NCBI GenBank assembly: GCA_934692905.1
Contig: CAKUUM010000016.1
Span: forward strand, 1-39,042
Direction of reading: 5' to 3'
Source: an uncultured Bacteroidales bacterium
GTDB taxonomy: Bacteria; Bacteroidota; Bacteroidia; Bacteroidales; Paludibacteraceae
Length of the DNA stretch: 39,042 bases
Below, one piece after another: positions 32,086 to 39,042 of the stretch. How positions within the stretch are numbered: the stretch's first letter is position 1; every line of letters begins with the position of its first letter. A program made the translations under genes and the position numbers. The notes beneath the pieces are model-generated. The model worked only from the letters and a program-made list of their open reading frames with translations. It did no database searches and was not told where the DNA came from.

Positions 32086-32721
32086 TTATAAAGTGGAGTA
32101 ATATCTGCAAACAGACTGCAGCCCGCAGGTCTCGCATTGGGGTTTGCGGGCTTGGCATGTGTAGCGGCCGTGAAGGAGCAACCAGTGGTGCGCCTTGGGG
32201 ATAAGGTCGGCGGGAATGTACTTGATGAGTTGTTTCTCCGTGTCCAAGGGCGTCTTGGCGTGCGTGGTCAGTCCGATGCGCTCGGCAACACGGAAGATAT
32301 GTGTATCGACTGCCATCGTGGGCTGGTTCCACCACACGGCGCATACGACATTCGCCGTCTTGCGACCTACGCCCGCGAGGGTCTGCAGTTCCTCGCGCGT
32401 GGCAGGTATCTCGCCGCCATAGACCTCCATGACGCGTTGTGCCATGCTGACGAGATGGGCGGCTTTGCTGTTCGGGTAACTGACGGAATGAATGTAGGTC
32501 AGTACATCTTCGGGTGTGGCATGTGACAGGGCTTCCACCGTCGGGTACGCGGCAAAGAGTGCAGGTGTTACAAGGTTTACGCGCTTGTCGGTGCACTGCG
32601 CAGAGAGCATAACTGCCACAAGGAGTTGGTAGGCATTGTCGAAAGTCAGTTCACTCTCGGCAACGGGCATATGGTCGGCAAACCATGCCAAGGCACGGGT
32701 ATAGCGTTCGCGGGTGGTCAT
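32086..32721 (-). CDS. nth: Endonuclease III (DNA glycosylase/AP lyase)
   Basis: Removes oxidised pyrimidines from DNA and cuts at the abasic site. 211 residues from the ATG at 32721, which overlaps the upstream stop as ATGA; the open frame runs further to 32853, but that part is the shadow of the upstream gene. Numbered from this start: helix-hairpin-helix LAGVGRKTANVV with catalytic Lys121, Asp139 in VDTHIFRV, and the [4Fe-4S] cluster cysteines 189, 196, 199 and 205 (C-x6-C-x2-C-x5-C). It is the last gene of the rplY-pth cluster. Confidence 0.94.
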   Translation of the reverse strand: MTTRERYTRALAWFADHMPVAESELTFDNAYQLLVAVMLSAQCTDKRVNLVTPALFAAYPTVEALSHATPEDVLTYIHSVSYPNSKAAHLVSMAQRVMEVYGGEIPATREELQTLAGVGRKTANVVCAVWWNQPTMAVDTHIFRVAERIGLTTHAKTPLDTEKQLIKYIPADLIPKAHHWLLLHGRYTCQARKPQCETCGLQSVCRYYSTL

Positions 32722-33167
32722 TTTTGGTCGCGGTAGGTGCGGCTGAGGTATTGGAGTACCTTGGTCGCCTGTTGCTGGACGGATGCCGTCTCTGGGGTGA
32801 TGTCGCGTTTCTGCAGGCGCAGGAGCATGATTTGGTAGAGCAACAGGAGACATGCCTCGATGTCGCTCATCTCGGGACGGTCGGTCTTCGCCTTGAGCAG
32901 GCAGAGTGATGGCGTAAGTTGCAGCATGGCAGCACGATAAGTCGCCTCTTCGGCAAGCAGGTCGCGGTGCAGGTCTTCGAGTTCGGAGAGGGCGTTCTGC
33001 GCCAGTTGCAGGTGCCCGCGGTCGAGGATATTCTCTTGGTGCATCATCTCGCTGAGGTCGTGCAACTCTTGGTTGGCGTCCGCCTGCTGCGGGAACGCGC
33101 GCAGGTAATCCTCTATCTGCCAGAGATACAGGATATATTCGGCAATGTTATTCTTCTTCTGTATCAT
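32718..33167 (-). CDS. DUF4924-like protein
   Basis: 149 residues, almost all helical with no signal peptide, so cytoplasmic. The opening KNNIAEYILYLWQIEDYLRAF is like the DUF4924 proteins of Bacteroidales. Its start overlaps the end of the S4-protein gene by 20 bases, and its stop overlaps the nth start by four bases, so all three are probably translated together. The function is unknown. The family call rests on the N-terminal pattern only. Confidence 0.68.
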   Translation of the reverse strand: MIQKKNNIAEYILYLWQIEDYLRAFPQQADANQELHDLSEMMHQENILDRGHLQLAQNALSELEDLHRDLLAEEATYRAAMLQLTPSLCLLKAKTDRPEMSDIEACLLLLYQIMLLRLQKRDITPETASVQQQATKVLQYLSRTYRDQK

Positions 33168-33561
33168 CGTCTTCGTCTATCCAGTCGTAGTCGTCAGACA
33201 TAAACATCTCTATCTCGCGGCGGTCCTTCTTGGTGGGACGACCAGTGCCACGGTCACGCCCGCTCTGTGCGGCAAGGCGCGCCAACTCTATGATTTCCAG
33301 TTGGTCGGGCGTGGTAATGTCCTGCATATAATCGGGTACCAACTTCGCCCCGACGCGGTTCTGGCATAGTTGGAGTATGCGGTAGGTGAAAGTAGCCGGA
33401 CCTTTGCGCACGGTGAAGACATCGCCCACGCGGAAAGTGTGGCTGGGTTTGAGTTCGGTGCCGTTCATCTTCACACGCCCGCATTTGCAGGCTTCGGTGG
33501 CGATGCTGCGCGTCTTGTAGAGGCGCATGGCAAAGAGATATTTATCGACGCGGACTTCCAT
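33148..33561 (-). CDS. S4-domain RNA-binding protein (Hsp15/HslR-like)
   Basis: 137 residues. The S4 RNA-binding domain fills about 1-65 (VRVDKYLFAMRLYKTRSIATEACKCGRVKMNG and RVGDVFTVRKG), as in Hsp15, which rescues stalled 50S subunits carrying a nascent chain. The middle has GRDRGTGRPTKKDRRE, typical of HslR-type proteins, and the tail is very acidic (DDYDWIDEDDDTEEE). It is commonly found next to pth and rplY in Bacteroidales. Its ATG overlaps the stop of the sulfatase gene (TAATG). Confidence 0.88.
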   Translation of the reverse strand: MEVRVDKYLFAMRLYKTRSIATEACKCGRVKMNGTELKPSHTFRVGDVFTVRKGPATFTYRILQLCQNRVGAKLVPDYMQDITTPDQLEIIELARLAAQSGRDRGTGRPTKKDRREIEMFMSDDYDWIDEDDDTEEE

Positions 33562-35513
33562 TATCGGTTGGTTTGAATGGTCATTCGGTTGGTTGTTAAC
33601 CGGCTGATATACTGCTGTATATAGGCGCGCAGGTAGGTGAGCATCTGCTGCACCTCATGGGTGTGCCCGAGTTCGGCAAGACGGTTGGTTTGCAATAGCG
33701 GGTCCTCTGCATAGCAATACACGGCAGTGAGTTCCTGCCCGTCGAACTGCAGGAGCAGGCTGTCGGAAAACATCTGATACACAGGGTTGTTGTAGCAAAT
33801 GGCGTATGGGTGCGACTTGGCGGTGGTGAGGGCGTCCTCGCCGAAAGCGAAATATGGTGCGGGGTAGCCTACACGTGCCAGTACGGACGGCATGATGTCA
33901 GTCTGACTGATAGGCTGTGTGCGTATTTCTCCGTGGTTATCAGCGGGATAGAAGAACGCAACAGGTACCACGAAGAGCCCTTTTGCCGTCGTGTATTCGG
34001 AGTGCGTGAGTTGGTTGGTGTGGTCGGCGGTGAGGACAAACAGCGTATGGTCATACCACGGCTGCGTCTTGGCGTAGGCGAAGAACTGCCGCAGGGCATT
34101 GTCTGAGTAGCCGATGCACTGGTGGATAGGTTGTGTACCCATCGGGTAAACGCCTGTATATCTGTCGGGTACACGGAACGGGTGATGGCTGGACGCAGTG
34201 AATACCGCCGTCATAAACGGCTCCTGCATGTGGCTCATCGTCCGCGCATAGTAGAGCAGGAACTCCTCGTCCCATATCGCCCAGGTGCCGTCGAAAGCCT
34301 CAGGACCGTCGTATTCGTCCATACCGTAGTAGGCTTGGAACCCCGCGGAACGGGCATACGCCTGAAAGCCCATGCTGCCGTTGGGCGCGCCGTGGAAGAA
34401 TGCCGTAGTGTAGCCCTCGCGATTGAGACAATCGGCGATAGACGACACCTCGTCGGTAGAATAAGGTGTGACCACATACGGGTCGATGAGCATGGGAATG
34501 GACGACAGGATAGACGGCATGGCATCTATCGACTTGCGCCCCGAGGCAAACGAGTGCTCGTAGGTGATGCAATGGGCGAGCAGTGAGTCAAGAAACGGCG
34601 TGTAACCCGTATAGGTGCCGTTGTCTAACCCGCTGTTATAGAAGCCGATATACTCCTTGGAGAATGATTCGAGGATAAGCACCACCACATTGAGAGAGGG
34701 CGTGCCAATGCTGTCGGGTGCAGGATGCACAGGCGACATCAGTGCCTCCAATTCATCGTCCGCAAAGTAGTGCGGATTGACATAAACGCTGCCCTCCGTC
34801 GAGCGCATCAGGCTGAACGGCGTATTGAGTACGATGTTGGTCTCGGCGGGCGTGTTGGTGTACTGGAGTGCATTGCTGAGCGTGATGGGGCGGGTGTATT
34901 TGCCGAAACCGCCGCGTATGCCGATAACGACAAAGTAGCAGGTTATCAGCATGATAGCCGTCTCGCGCACATAGTACAGCCACGGAGTGCGGGTGGGTAT
35001 GTCCTCTTTTGGCAGTTGCCTGTAGAACACCACCGGCAGGGCAATCATTGCCACCGCGAACAGTGTGACATACCAGTACTGCACCACCGCCTGAAAGAAG
35101 ATGTTCGCCAAGTTGCCGTCATGCTGAAACTCCGAGAAGAACGTGATGGTGGTACGGCGGTCGGTGAAGCGCGTATAGACCATGTCCACGCAGTTCACCG
35201 CTATGCCTAACGCATTGGGAATAAGAAAGAAACACTTCGCCGTCGTCCTGTAGGCACGGGTGTGGCGGCAGTGAAACGGCAGCAGTGCCAGCAGAATATA
35301 CACGCTGCTCAGATAGAGCACGGCGGTGAGGTCGAAACGCATGCCGCCAAGCAACATCTCTATGAGGTGCGCCCCCGTCACATGGGGGTACATCTCCTGA
35401 TTGACAAAGTAGAAGAACAGGCGCGACAACGTATATATCACCATGATTAGCAGGATATTGCATCCTGCCACCACGATGGGCTGTTGCCATATATGTCGTA
35501 ACCTTTCGCGCAT
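33561..35513 (-). CDS. LTA-synthase-like sulfatase-superfamily membrane protein
   Basis: 650 residues. Five hydrophobic segments lie in the first ~200 residues (about 12-35, 60-80, 95-112, 146-163, 185-200), followed by an outward-facing alkaline-phosphatase/sulfatase domain. Metal and catalytic residues can be seen: Glu282 in VVLILESFSKEYIG, nucleophile Ser328 in ASGRKSIDAMPS (a Ser where LtaS has Thr), and DH at 497-498 in LTADHTNQ. Enzymes of this type transfer phosphoglycerol or phosphoethanolamine to envelope glycans, or cleave sulfate or phosphate esters; the substrate is not evident. It abuts pth with no gap (TAG-ATG), inside a translation and ribosome gene cluster, which is an odd place for it. 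Confidence 0.85.
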   Translation of the reverse strand: MRERLRHIWQQPIVVAGCNILLIMVIYTLSRLFFYFVNQEMYPHVTGAHLIEMLLGGMRFDLTAVLYLSSVYILLALLPFHCRHTRAYRTTAKCFFLIPNALGIAVNCVDMVYTRFTDRRTTITFFSEFQHDGNLANIFFQAVVQYWYVTLFAVAMIALPVVFYRQLPKEDIPTRTPWLYYVRETAIMLITCYFVVIGIRGGFGKYTRPITLSNALQYTNTPAETNIVLNTPFSLMRSTEGSVYVNPHYFADDELEALMSPVHPAPDSIGTPSLNVVVLILESFSKEYIGFYNSGLDNGTYTGYTPFLDSLLAHCITYEHSFASGRKSIDAMPSILSSIPMLIDPYVVTPYSTDEVSSIADCLNREGYTTAFFHGAPNGSMGFQAYARSAGFQAYYGMDEYDGPEAFDGTWAIWDEEFLLYYARTMSHMQEPFMTAVFTASSHHPFRVPDRYTGVYPMGTQPIHQCIGYSDNALRQFFAYAKTQPWYDHTLFVLTADHTNQLTHSEYTTAKGLFVVPVAFFYPADNHGEIRTQPISQTDIMPSVLARVGYPAPYFAFGEDALTTAKSHPYAICYNNPVYQMFSDSLLLQFDGQELTAVYCYAEDPLLQTNRLAELGHTHEVQQMLTYLRAYIQQYISRLTTNRMTIQTNR

Positions 35514-36077
35514 CTATTTGCCGTTGTATAGGTTCATGGTGCGGTCAATCCCCTGCAGGCAGAACGAGGGGATAATCTCGCTCGTCACTTTCAGCCGGTC
35601 GGGCAGGGCTTTCTCCTCCTCGTCCGTCCAGTGTCCGAGCACGAAGTTACATTGCGCCCCGCGGGTAAAAGCGTTGCCGATGCCGAAGCGCACACGCGCA
35701 TAGTTCTCAGTACCAAGCACTTGCTGTATATTTCCCAGCCCGTTGTGCCCGCCGTTGCTGCCCTGTTTGCGTATGCGGATAGTGCCGAAGGGGAGGTTCA
35801 AATCGTCCACCAGCACGAGCATATTCTCCACCGCAATCTTTTCCTGCTGCAACCAATAGCGCACCGCATTGCCGCTGAGGTTCATATACGTAGACGGCTT
35901 CAGCAGCACCATTTCGGCGTTCTTCACGCGCCCGCGCCCCACAAAACCGTATCGTTTGTCCTCAAAGACAATGTTGGACGCTTCTGCAAAAGCGTCCAAC
36001 ATCTTAAATCCTATGTTGTGGCGGGTATCTCGGTACTCGTCGCCGATGTTACCCAACCCTACTATCAGATATTTCAT
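35514..36077 (-). CDS. pth: Peptidyl-tRNA hydrolase
   Basis: Frees tRNA from prematurely released peptidyl-tRNA. 187 residues, normal length. Catalytic His20 lies in YRDTRHNIGFKMLD; the conserved substrate-contact motifs follow: KPSTYMNLSGNAV, LVDDLNLPFGTIRIR and GSNGGHNGLGNI. It lies 54 bases downstream of rplY, the usual order. Confidence 0.96.
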   Translation of the reverse strand: MKYLIVGLGNIGDEYRDTRHNIGFKMLDAFAEASNIVFEDKRYGFVGRGRVKNAEMVLLKPSTYMNLSGNAVRYWLQQEKIAVENMLVLVDDLNLPFGTIRIRKQGSNGGHNGLGNIQQVLGTENYARVRFGIGNAFTRGAQCNFVLGHWTDEEEKALPDRLKVTSEIIPSFCLQGIDRTMNLYNGK

Positions 36078-36131
36078 TAGGGGTGTTCTCTAATTTTGCC
36101 TTATAGTGGTTTTAGTACCCTATACAATTAA

Positions 36132-36692
36132 TTATTGAGCGGTTGCGCTGGCACGGGTAGCCTTAACCTGTGCTACACATGCGTCTTTCGGATTCATCAT
36201 CTTAAGACCATCAATGTGTATATCATTGACAGCCAACTTCTTGCCAAGACCCAACTCGGTAACGTCAACCACGATACGGTCTGGGATAATGGTATAGATG
36301 CCGTTCACTTTCAGTTTCTTCATCTCAAGCGACAACTTACCACCGGCTTTCACACCTTCTGCGTGACCGGTCAGTTGCACGGGAATCTCCACGGTAACGG
36401 GCTTGGTCTCGTTCACCTCGAGGAAATCAATGTGGAGAATCTCCTCACTTACAGGGTGTACTTGCAACTCTTTCACAACCGCCATTTTCTTCACGTCGCC
36501 AATGGTCAGTGCCACTACCTGCGTGTCGGGGGTGTAAATCAGTTTGCGCACATCATCTTTCGTCACTGCGAAAGTGTGGTTCTCCCCCTTTCCGTAGAGG
36601 TTGCAGGGGATGAGGTTCTCTTTGCGAAGTGCCTTGGCAGCCTTCTTGCCGTACTCATTACGCAGAGTACCTGCGAGTTCAAACGTCTTCAT
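36132..36692 (-). CDS. rplY: 50S ribosomal protein L25 (Ctc/TL5 type)
   Basis: Binds 5S rRNA. 186 residues from the ATG at 36692; the open frame extends to 36767 but the added part is not L25-like. The N-terminal L25 domain (MKTFELAGTLRNEYGKKAAKALRKENLIPCNLYGKG) is followed by the C-terminal beta domain of the Ctc/TL5 form (from about 98, VEIPVQLTGHAEGVKAGGKL). It is first in the cluster rplY-pth-sulfatase-S4-DUF4924-nth. I see no consensus -7 box just upstream; a TACGATTTTG near 36755 is two bases too long. Confidence 0.93.
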   Translation of the reverse strand: MKTFELAGTLRNEYGKKAAKALRKENLIPCNLYGKGENHTFAVTKDDVRKLIYTPDTQVVALTIGDVKKMAVVKELQVHPVSEEILHIDFLEVNETKPVTVEIPVQLTGHAEGVKAGGKLSLEMKKLKVNGIYTIIPDRIVVDVTELGLGKKLAVNDIHIDGLKMMNPKDACVAQVKATRASATAQ

Positions 36693-36764
36693 TTTTTGTT
36701 TGGTGTTACTCAATGTGGGGCAGAGTTCCCAATGCCGATACTGACCATACGCTGCAAAATCGTA

Positions 36765-36795
36765 CATCGTAAATTGTCAAATCGTAAATTGTTTG
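36765..36795. repeat. ATCGTAAATTG repeat cluster
   Basis: ATCGTACATCGTAAATTG followed by TCAAATCGTAAATTG, between rplY and the tRNA terminator. Same words as at 5537-5590 and 24034-24141. Confidence 0.5.
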
Positions 36796-36829
36796 TGTGG
36801 CTGCCCGTATCCCATCACACTATAAACAA

Positions 36830-36849
36830 GGAGCCTTTCTGCGGGCTCC
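36830..36849 (-). terminator. Terminator of the tRNA-Gln gene
   Basis: On the minus strand: GGAGCC, eight-base loop, GGCTCC, then TTGTTTATA. It starts 13 bases after the tRNA end. Confidence 0.7.
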
Positions 36850-36861
36850 CCATTCTTTTTG

Positions 36862-36933
36862 TTGTCCAACCCGGAATCGAACCAGGATTTTCAGAACCAA
36901 AATCTGACGTAATAGCCTTTATACCATTGGACA
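36862..36933 (-). tRNA. tRNA-Gln (anticodon TTG)
   Basis: 72 nt. Acceptor arms TGTCCAA and TTGGACA pair fully, with discriminator A; CCA is not encoded. The anticodon stem is TCAGA/TCTGA around the loop TTTTGGT, so the anticodon is TTG (glutamine). The T arm CCTGG-TTCGATT-CCGGG has one G-T pair. The D stem is short, as in other tRNA-Gln. Confidence 0.95.
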
Positions 36934-36956
36934 ATACTTCCTCACGAAAGCGGCTG

Positions 36957-36988
36957 CAAAGGTACGGCTTTTTTTTCACCCCACCAAA
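36957..36988 (-). promoter_or_regulatory. Promoter of the tRNA-Gln gene
   Basis: On the minus strand: TTTG at 36988-36985, 20-nt spacer, TACCTTTG at 36964-36957. Predicted start about 17 nt before the mature 5' end. Confidence 0.78.
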
Positions 36989-37073
36989 TCCTCACGCATT
37001 TTTCTTGAAAAATATCAAGGCAGCCGCACCAAAATTACCAGTTTTGTTTTGGGCTCTCCATTTATTGGGTCGT

Positions 37074-37108
37074 ATTGATTGTAGGGCGATTATTGCCCCC
37101 CAATCAAT
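37074..37108. terminator. Nested inverted repeat downstream of the 40-codon gene
   Basis: ATTGATTG (37074-37081) pairs with CAATCAAT (37101-37108), and inside it GGGC (37084-37087) pairs with GCCC (37095-37098). A second AT-rich inverted repeat, GACAAT/ATTGTC, lies at 37140-37167. Either could end the minus-strand BspA transcript; no clean T run decides it. Confidence 0.4.
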
Positions 37109-37182
37109 GTCATACCACAAACTTAATGGTCAATTACACGACAATTATATGTTTATATATTATTGTCTTCCTGCCCGTCGCA

Positions 37183-37305
37183 CTATCGCGGGTCGTAGTT
37201 GCCGTAGCCGCCCAGGTTCAGGTTGGCGTTGCTGCTCACGCTGAGCATCACGGATTCCGTCTCATAACATATCACCTCAGTCCGAGGCGCAATATATCTT
37301 TTCAT
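37183..37305 (-). CDS. Small 40-residue protein downstream of the BspA-like gene
   Basis: ATG at 37305 to TAG at 37183, starting only 10 bases after the BspA-like stop. The peptide opens MKRYIAPRTEVICYETE, continues SVMLSVSSNANLN and ends LGGYGNYDPR. The opening MK-x-Y-I-x-P-x-x-E-V followed by a short hydrophobic stretch and a polar, Gly/Asn-rich tail is a pattern I know from many short unannotated Bacteroidales proteins near surface-protein genes. No function is established. The position and pattern together make it likely to be real. Not a signal peptide in the usual sense: the N-terminus is polar. Confidence 0.6.
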   Translation of the reverse strand: MKRYIAPRTEVICYETESVMLSVSSNANLNLGGYGNYDPR

Positions 37306-37315
37306 ACTCGTCCTT

Positions 37316-38773
37316 TCAATCTATTATTTGTCCTAACACATTGTATTCGTGACCGTTATACAGCACGCGTATCTCCCCGTCTTTCACCACTTTCCGTGGC
37401 GCGGCACTGGTCACTTCGTCTGCTGTCCCGTCCACGCCGGTTGTAACTTGCCCGTTCATCACCACGCGCGCGCGAACCTTATTACTGATATTCGATGCCA
37501 GCGAGAAATACGCGCGGAATCCCTTGCTCAGCAATGTCCCGTCGGGCTGATACAGCGTGTTATCCGGCCCCAGATACCATTTCCCCGCAGGCACTTGTGC
37601 GGGCGCATAGTTGCCCGTCATCGCCGCCAGACCGTCTGCAGGCGCCAGTTCCGTGCTCGCACTTGCATCAAACGTCACCCCCGTAAATGTCGGGTCTTTC
37701 ACCTCCGCCGACGGGCGGAACAGGTAAGGCACACCAGCCTCCACAGTCGCCGTGCTCACAAAATGGATATTCAGCACATCCTCCGACGGCCTCGTCGAGT
37801 GGCTCAGTTTCATCAACTCGCACACACCGAAACCTTCGGCAATCTGCTCCTCATTCAGCCCGAACGGCAGGCACAGGGTGTACCAGCCGCCGTCCGCGGC
37901 AAACGTGCGCACCAACTGCACATCATCCGTCCGCGTGCCCAACGCCGCTATCTGGTTTCCCACATTGGCATCGTTCTCGTCCAGCACCACCTCCGACTCC
38001 TCTATCGGCAAAATCTCCTTGAAATTCCCCCACAGGCTGTTGCTTTTGTACGTTTCCACGGCTTCCGCAGGCACATACAATGTCTCCTCACCCGTGTGCG
38101 CAAAGCCCCAATACGTGGATTCCGTAGGTGGCTCCACGGCATAGCAGATAATCTCTCTCAGATTGTCGCAATTCACGAACGCCGCCATGCACAGCGTTTT
38201 CAGCGTACTCGGCAGCACCACTTCCACAAACGCGCACGACTGGAAGGCGAACGCCCCAATCTTCTCCACCCCTTCGGGGATTGTGTATGATGTTCCCGTT
38301 TTCGTGGTCGGATACTTGAGCAGTGTCTTTTTGTCCTTGCTGAACAACACATTATCCACGCTCACATAGTGGGGGTTCTTCTCATCCACCACGATGGTGC
38401 TCAGTTTGTTCGTGTTGTACAGAGGGCTTGCCTCGCCGTATGGCAGCACCGCCCCGATTTCCGTCACCGTGGCGGGGATAGACAGCGACACAAGGTTCGC
38501 CGCATTGTTGAAAGCGCCGGCTGCTATCCCGCTAACCGTGTAGGTGAGGTTGTTGTATGTCACTTGCGGCGGAATCACGCAGTTCACAAGACCCGAATAG
38601 TTGTCCGCAGGCACAAACCCCGACTCATAATAGTTCATCGGCGACACCTCCACCGTCTTATCTTCCTGACTTACATAACTATACGCCAAATCTCCTGCCA
38701 CAAAATCATACGCCGAGGCGCTCGCTGCCACAAGAAGCAGTCCCAAAATTCCTGATTTTCTCTTCGTAAACAT
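37316..38773 (-). CDS. BspA-like leucine-rich-repeat surface protein
   Basis: 485 residues from the ATG at 38773 (a TTG three codons upstream is less likely). The signal peptide is MFTKRKSGILGLLLVAASASA. LRR_5 repeats occupy about 65-225, for example IAAGAFNNAANLVSLSIPATVTEIG and IGAFAFQSCAFVEVVLPSTLKTL. A non-repeat beta domain follows (about 260-450, with GGWYTLCLPFGLNEEQI and AGKWYLGPDNTLYQPDGTLL). The last residues, PRKVVKDGEIRVLYNGHEYNV then LGQIID, repeat the form of the C-terminus of the 1210-residue protein at 15416. It shares a transcript with the 40-codon gene just downstream. No clear promoter was found upstream. Confidence 0.85.
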   Translation of the reverse strand: MFTKRKSGILGLLLVAASASAYDFVAGDLAYSYVSQEDKTVEVSPMNYYESGFVPADNYSGLVNCVIPPQVTYNNLTYTVSGIAAGAFNNAANLVSLSIPATVTEIGAVLPYGEASPLYNTNKLSTIVVDEKNPHYVSVDNVLFSKDKKTLLKYPTTKTGTSYTIPEGVEKIGAFAFQSCAFVEVVLPSTLKTLCMAAFVNCDNLREIICYAVEPPTESTYWGFAHTGEETLYVPAEAVETYKSNSLWGNFKEILPIEESEVVLDENDANVGNQIAALGTRTDDVQLVRTFAADGGWYTLCLPFGLNEEQIAEGFGVCELMKLSHSTRPSEDVLNIHFVSTATVEAGVPYLFRPSAEVKDPTFTGVTFDASASTELAPADGLAAMTGNYAPAQVPAGKWYLGPDNTLYQPDGTLLSKGFRAYFSLASNISNKVRARVVMNGQVTTGVDGTADEVTSAAPRKVVKDGEIRVLYNGHEYNVLGQIID

Positions 38774-38934
38774 GACCTTCAAATCTTGGATAGTTTTCTT
38801 TTACATTACTGACTAATTCGACATTTTCAGTACTCTCCTGCAAAAAGCATGCCAAAGCGGATACATTTTCACCGCGCCGGTCATTGTCACGATGTCAGCA
38901 GGTGCGGAATTGCAACTGCCCCGTCACCAAATAC
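38774..38934. other. Upstream region of the second BspA-like gene
   Basis: No gene and no consensus -7 box on the minus strand. It contains a remnant reading ...GTCACCAAATACC just before the GCGCATTACGCATTG block, resembling the tail of the GACGATGCG hairpin unit seen at 14772. Confidence 0.4.
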
Positions 38935-38967
38935 CCTTGCGCATTACGCATTGTGAATGGCGCATTA
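38935..38967 (+). repeat. GCGCATTACGCATTG repeat block, copy 3
   Basis: CTTGCGCATTACGCATTG then TGAATGGCGCATT. It precedes copy 5 of the 11-bp iterated element, as at 25461. Confidence 0.78.
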
Positions 38968-38977
38968 TTTCTCGTGT

Positions 38978-39042
38978 ATTTGTCGGGGTAAGTGTATGTG
39001 ATTAGTATGTGATTAGTATGAGATTAGTATGTGATTAGTATG
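38978..39042 (+). repeat. 11-bp iterated element, copy 5 (cut by window end)
   Basis: Flank ATTTGTCGGGGTAAGT, then units from 38994: GTATGTGATTA twice, GTATGAGATTA, GTATGTGATTA and a partial fifth running off the window. Confidence 0.88.

Noticed and set aside
32722..32853. N-terminal extension of endonuclease III
   Set aside because: The 44 added residues are antisense-like, Pro/His-rich and overlap the DUF4924-like gene; the ATGA junction marks the true start.
36135..37244. 369-codon plus-strand frame crossing rplY and the tRNA
   Set aside because: It runs antisense through rplY and through the tRNA-Gln gene, which rules out coding.

Overview
The window is a 39 kb chromosomal segment of a member of the Bacteroidota, most likely order Bacteroidales and probably close to Prevotella. 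Four things support this: many genes are preceded by the Bacteroidota-type promoter (TTTG, about 20 nt, TAnnTTTG) rather than a sigma-70 box; the gene set includes a GT3 glycogen synthase, a GldJ-like SUMF1 lipoprotein, a Bacteroidota-type RNA polymerase omega, a DUF3078 protein, a DUF4924-like protein and BspA-type leucine-rich-repeat surface proteins; the gene orders folP-cdaA, bamD-rpoZ-coaBC and rplY-pth are typical of the order; and Shine-Dalgarno sequences are scarce. I see no phage, integrase, transposase, CRISPR array or rRNA.

Layout: 1-1260 is the 3' part of a glycogen synthase gene. 1469-4120 is a likely operon encoding a PepSY-like exported protein, a small PspC protein, a PadR regulator and a membrane protein with a GIN (DUF2807) domain. 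4167-6245 (minus) holds an exported carboxylesterase and a PlsC-like acyltransferase. 6313-7667 holds a D-2-hydroxyacid dehydrogenase behind a long leader full of repeats. 7886-9884 holds two exported or envelope proteins. 9920-12439 holds fmt, nadK and an HD hydrolase. 12569-14666 encodes a PpiD/SurA-like periplasmic folding factor with a shortened parvulin domain. 15000-19048 is a 1210-residue BspA-like surface protein behind a long leader. 19145-21651 holds an exported C1 aminopeptidase and an HD phosphohydrolase. 21721-25356 holds lpxD, bamD, rpoZ and coaBC. 25704-29441 (minus) is folP-cdaA-metG. 29585-31751 holds the GldJ-like lipoprotein gene and gcvH. 32086-36692 (minus) is rplY-pth-sulfatase-S4 protein-DUF4924-nth with overlapping or abutting genes. 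36862-36933 (minus) is tRNA-Gln(TTG). 37183-38773 (minus) is a second BspA-like gene followed by an unlisted 40-codon gene.

Many genes serve the cell envelope: LpxD, PlsC, BamD, PpiD, the LTA-synthase-like sulfatase, DUF3078, the two BspA proteins and GldJ. The two BspA proteins end in the same kind of short C-terminal motif, and the GldJ-like lipoprotein belongs to a family tied to type IX secretion and gliding, so a secretion link is possible but not shown.

The most unusual content lies between genes. Five copies of an element built from 11-bp units (GTATGTGATTA) inside conserved flanks all point the same way regardless of the neighbouring gene directions. Three copies of a GC-rich, foldable element of about 72 bp do the same. 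They are arranged with a GCGCATTACGCATTG repeat and a small GACGATGCG hairpin in mosaic blocks. A separate family of near-identical hairpins (GAGRCTGYCYGAC...) serves as terminators on both strands.
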